Source: Isoperla grammatica (Eukaryota; Arthropoda; Insecta; Plecoptera; Perlodidae). Taken from it: 64,000 nucleotides of DNA. Where the stretch lies: the NCBI GenBank assembly GCA_945910005.1, contig OX246746.1:43618689-43682688 (forward strand), given 5' to 3'. Below the pieces are notes generated by a model, which did not search any database, was not told the DNA's origin, and worked only from the letters and a program-made list of their open reading frames with translations. The translations under genes and the position numbers were made by a program. Shown here piece after piece: positions 63,192 to 64,000 of the stretch; position 1 is the first letter of the stretch, and each line of letters opens with the position of its first letter.

Positions 63192-64000
63192 TTTAGCGTA
63201 GTCACGTTATGTTTGTTGTTCTGAGCAGAAGCCAGCTTCATTCAACTACGCTACAAATGTAACCATTGAGTGAATACAGGGAGTGATTGTACATTCTAAT
63301 CTAGTGGCTTTATATTTACTATTTCAGACATTGGCTGTCTGGCATGGATATGACCCTATCCGACCGACTAGGATGGACGCACAGCGCTCCATCTGGCCGC
63401 AGCAGTAGGTCACACTATCTGTGTCGATTTCCGGCTGCAGCAGTGCTACGTTCCACACGCCCTAAAGACAGGTACGCTTTCCCTGTAGCATTCATTAGTT
63501 CCATGAGGAACCACTTTAATTCGTTCAACCTTACGAGTATGTGCTCATAAGTAAAGGGTGTGGCGACAGTGTATAAGTGATGGTGGCCCTGGGGGGGGGG
63601 GGGGGGGGGGGGGAAATACACTAGTTAATAGGTGTCTTATATAATTAATATAATTATTATTATTATTATTATTATTATTATTGATGTTGTTGTTGTTCAT
63701 TAAATCAACTATATTATAAAATTTTAGATTTATACAAAAATATTACATTTTTTTTTTAAATCCATTTTAATAATATATTTTATTTTCTGTAGTGGGAAGT
63801 ATTTTTTCTGGTGTGTCATATTTTGCTATTTTATGTTGATCAGTGTTTTTACTTTTTGTTTCGTCAGAAATTGTGTCCTTTTATTTATTACTCTCCTTTG
63901 TAAATTAATTGGTATTGTGGTGGCTCAGGCTGGCAAGCACCCTGACCTCTCACTCTTCCACCTCATTTCTTTATTATTTCCCTTATTTGTGTTTGTAAGT
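63192..64000. other. 5' flank of the PACRG-domain gene with simple repeats
   Basis: Expected to hold the promoter and any 5' exon of the minus-strand gene, but no certain promoter element is visible. Contains a 24-base poly-G run (63590-63613) and an (ATT)10 microsatellite (63653-63682). The last 80 bases, with CCTCATTTCTTTATTATTTC, vaguely resemble the dispersed repeat at 36674. Confidence 0.45.

Noticed and set aside
63415..63621. Pro-rich minus-strand frame at the poly-G run
   Set aside because: The proline run is just translated poly-C; the remainder has no family resemblance.

Overview
This is eukaryotic, almost certainly animal, nuclear DNA, most likely from an insect. The evidence is tRNA-derived SINEs, hAT-type miniature transposons, A+T-rich spacers, very large satellite arrays, and one recognisable gene of the cilium/flagellum-associated PACRG (ParcG) family. 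The species cannot be fixed from sequence alone. There are no operons, bacterial genes or CRISPR loci.

About 46-47 kb of the 64 kb (roughly 73%) is six unrelated tandem arrays: a 15-bp minisatellite (627-2107), a 27-bp minisatellite (5109-7770), a degenerate 45-bp repeat (7991-9013), a 27-kb satellite of interleaved 134-bp and 143-bp monomers (9303-36673), a 13-kb satellite of about 107 bp carrying a hypervariable poly-G tract in every monomer (43620-56859, with a 200-N assembly gap), and exactly 20 copies of a 54-bp repeat (57695-58774). Nearly all long open frames in these arrays are artefacts of repeat length and stop-codon absence.

The spacers between arrays hold dispersed elements. These are two foldback structures (68-388 and 3886-4590, the second with arms of about 330 bp), two copies of one tRNA-derived SINE family (about 2530 and 39190), an inverted pair of a second SINE-like family (36674 and 38098), a MITE with 35-bp terminal inverted repeats (37356-37857), and three hAT-like non-autonomous elements (40967-41601, 41610-42055, 59292-59829). 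Two of the hAT-like elements have clean 8-bp target-site duplications.

The only convincing protein-coding gene is on the minus strand at 59940-63191. It is an uninterrupted frame of 1083 codons with about 865 residues of polar, probably disordered sequence followed by a C-terminal PACRG domain. Known PACRG proteins sit inside axonemal doublet microtubules. The upstream ATG may lie in an intron, because a good 3' splice site precedes a second ATG 11 codons downstream. A hAT MITE sits about 100 bp beyond the stop codon, probably in the 3' flank or 3' UTR.

Most striking are the composition of the two big satellites (two length classes with local higher-order amplification; about 120 regularly spaced G-tracts on one strand), the hairpin-forming long inverted repeat, and the unusual long PACRG-domain protein. 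All repeat counts and identities here are by-eye estimates.
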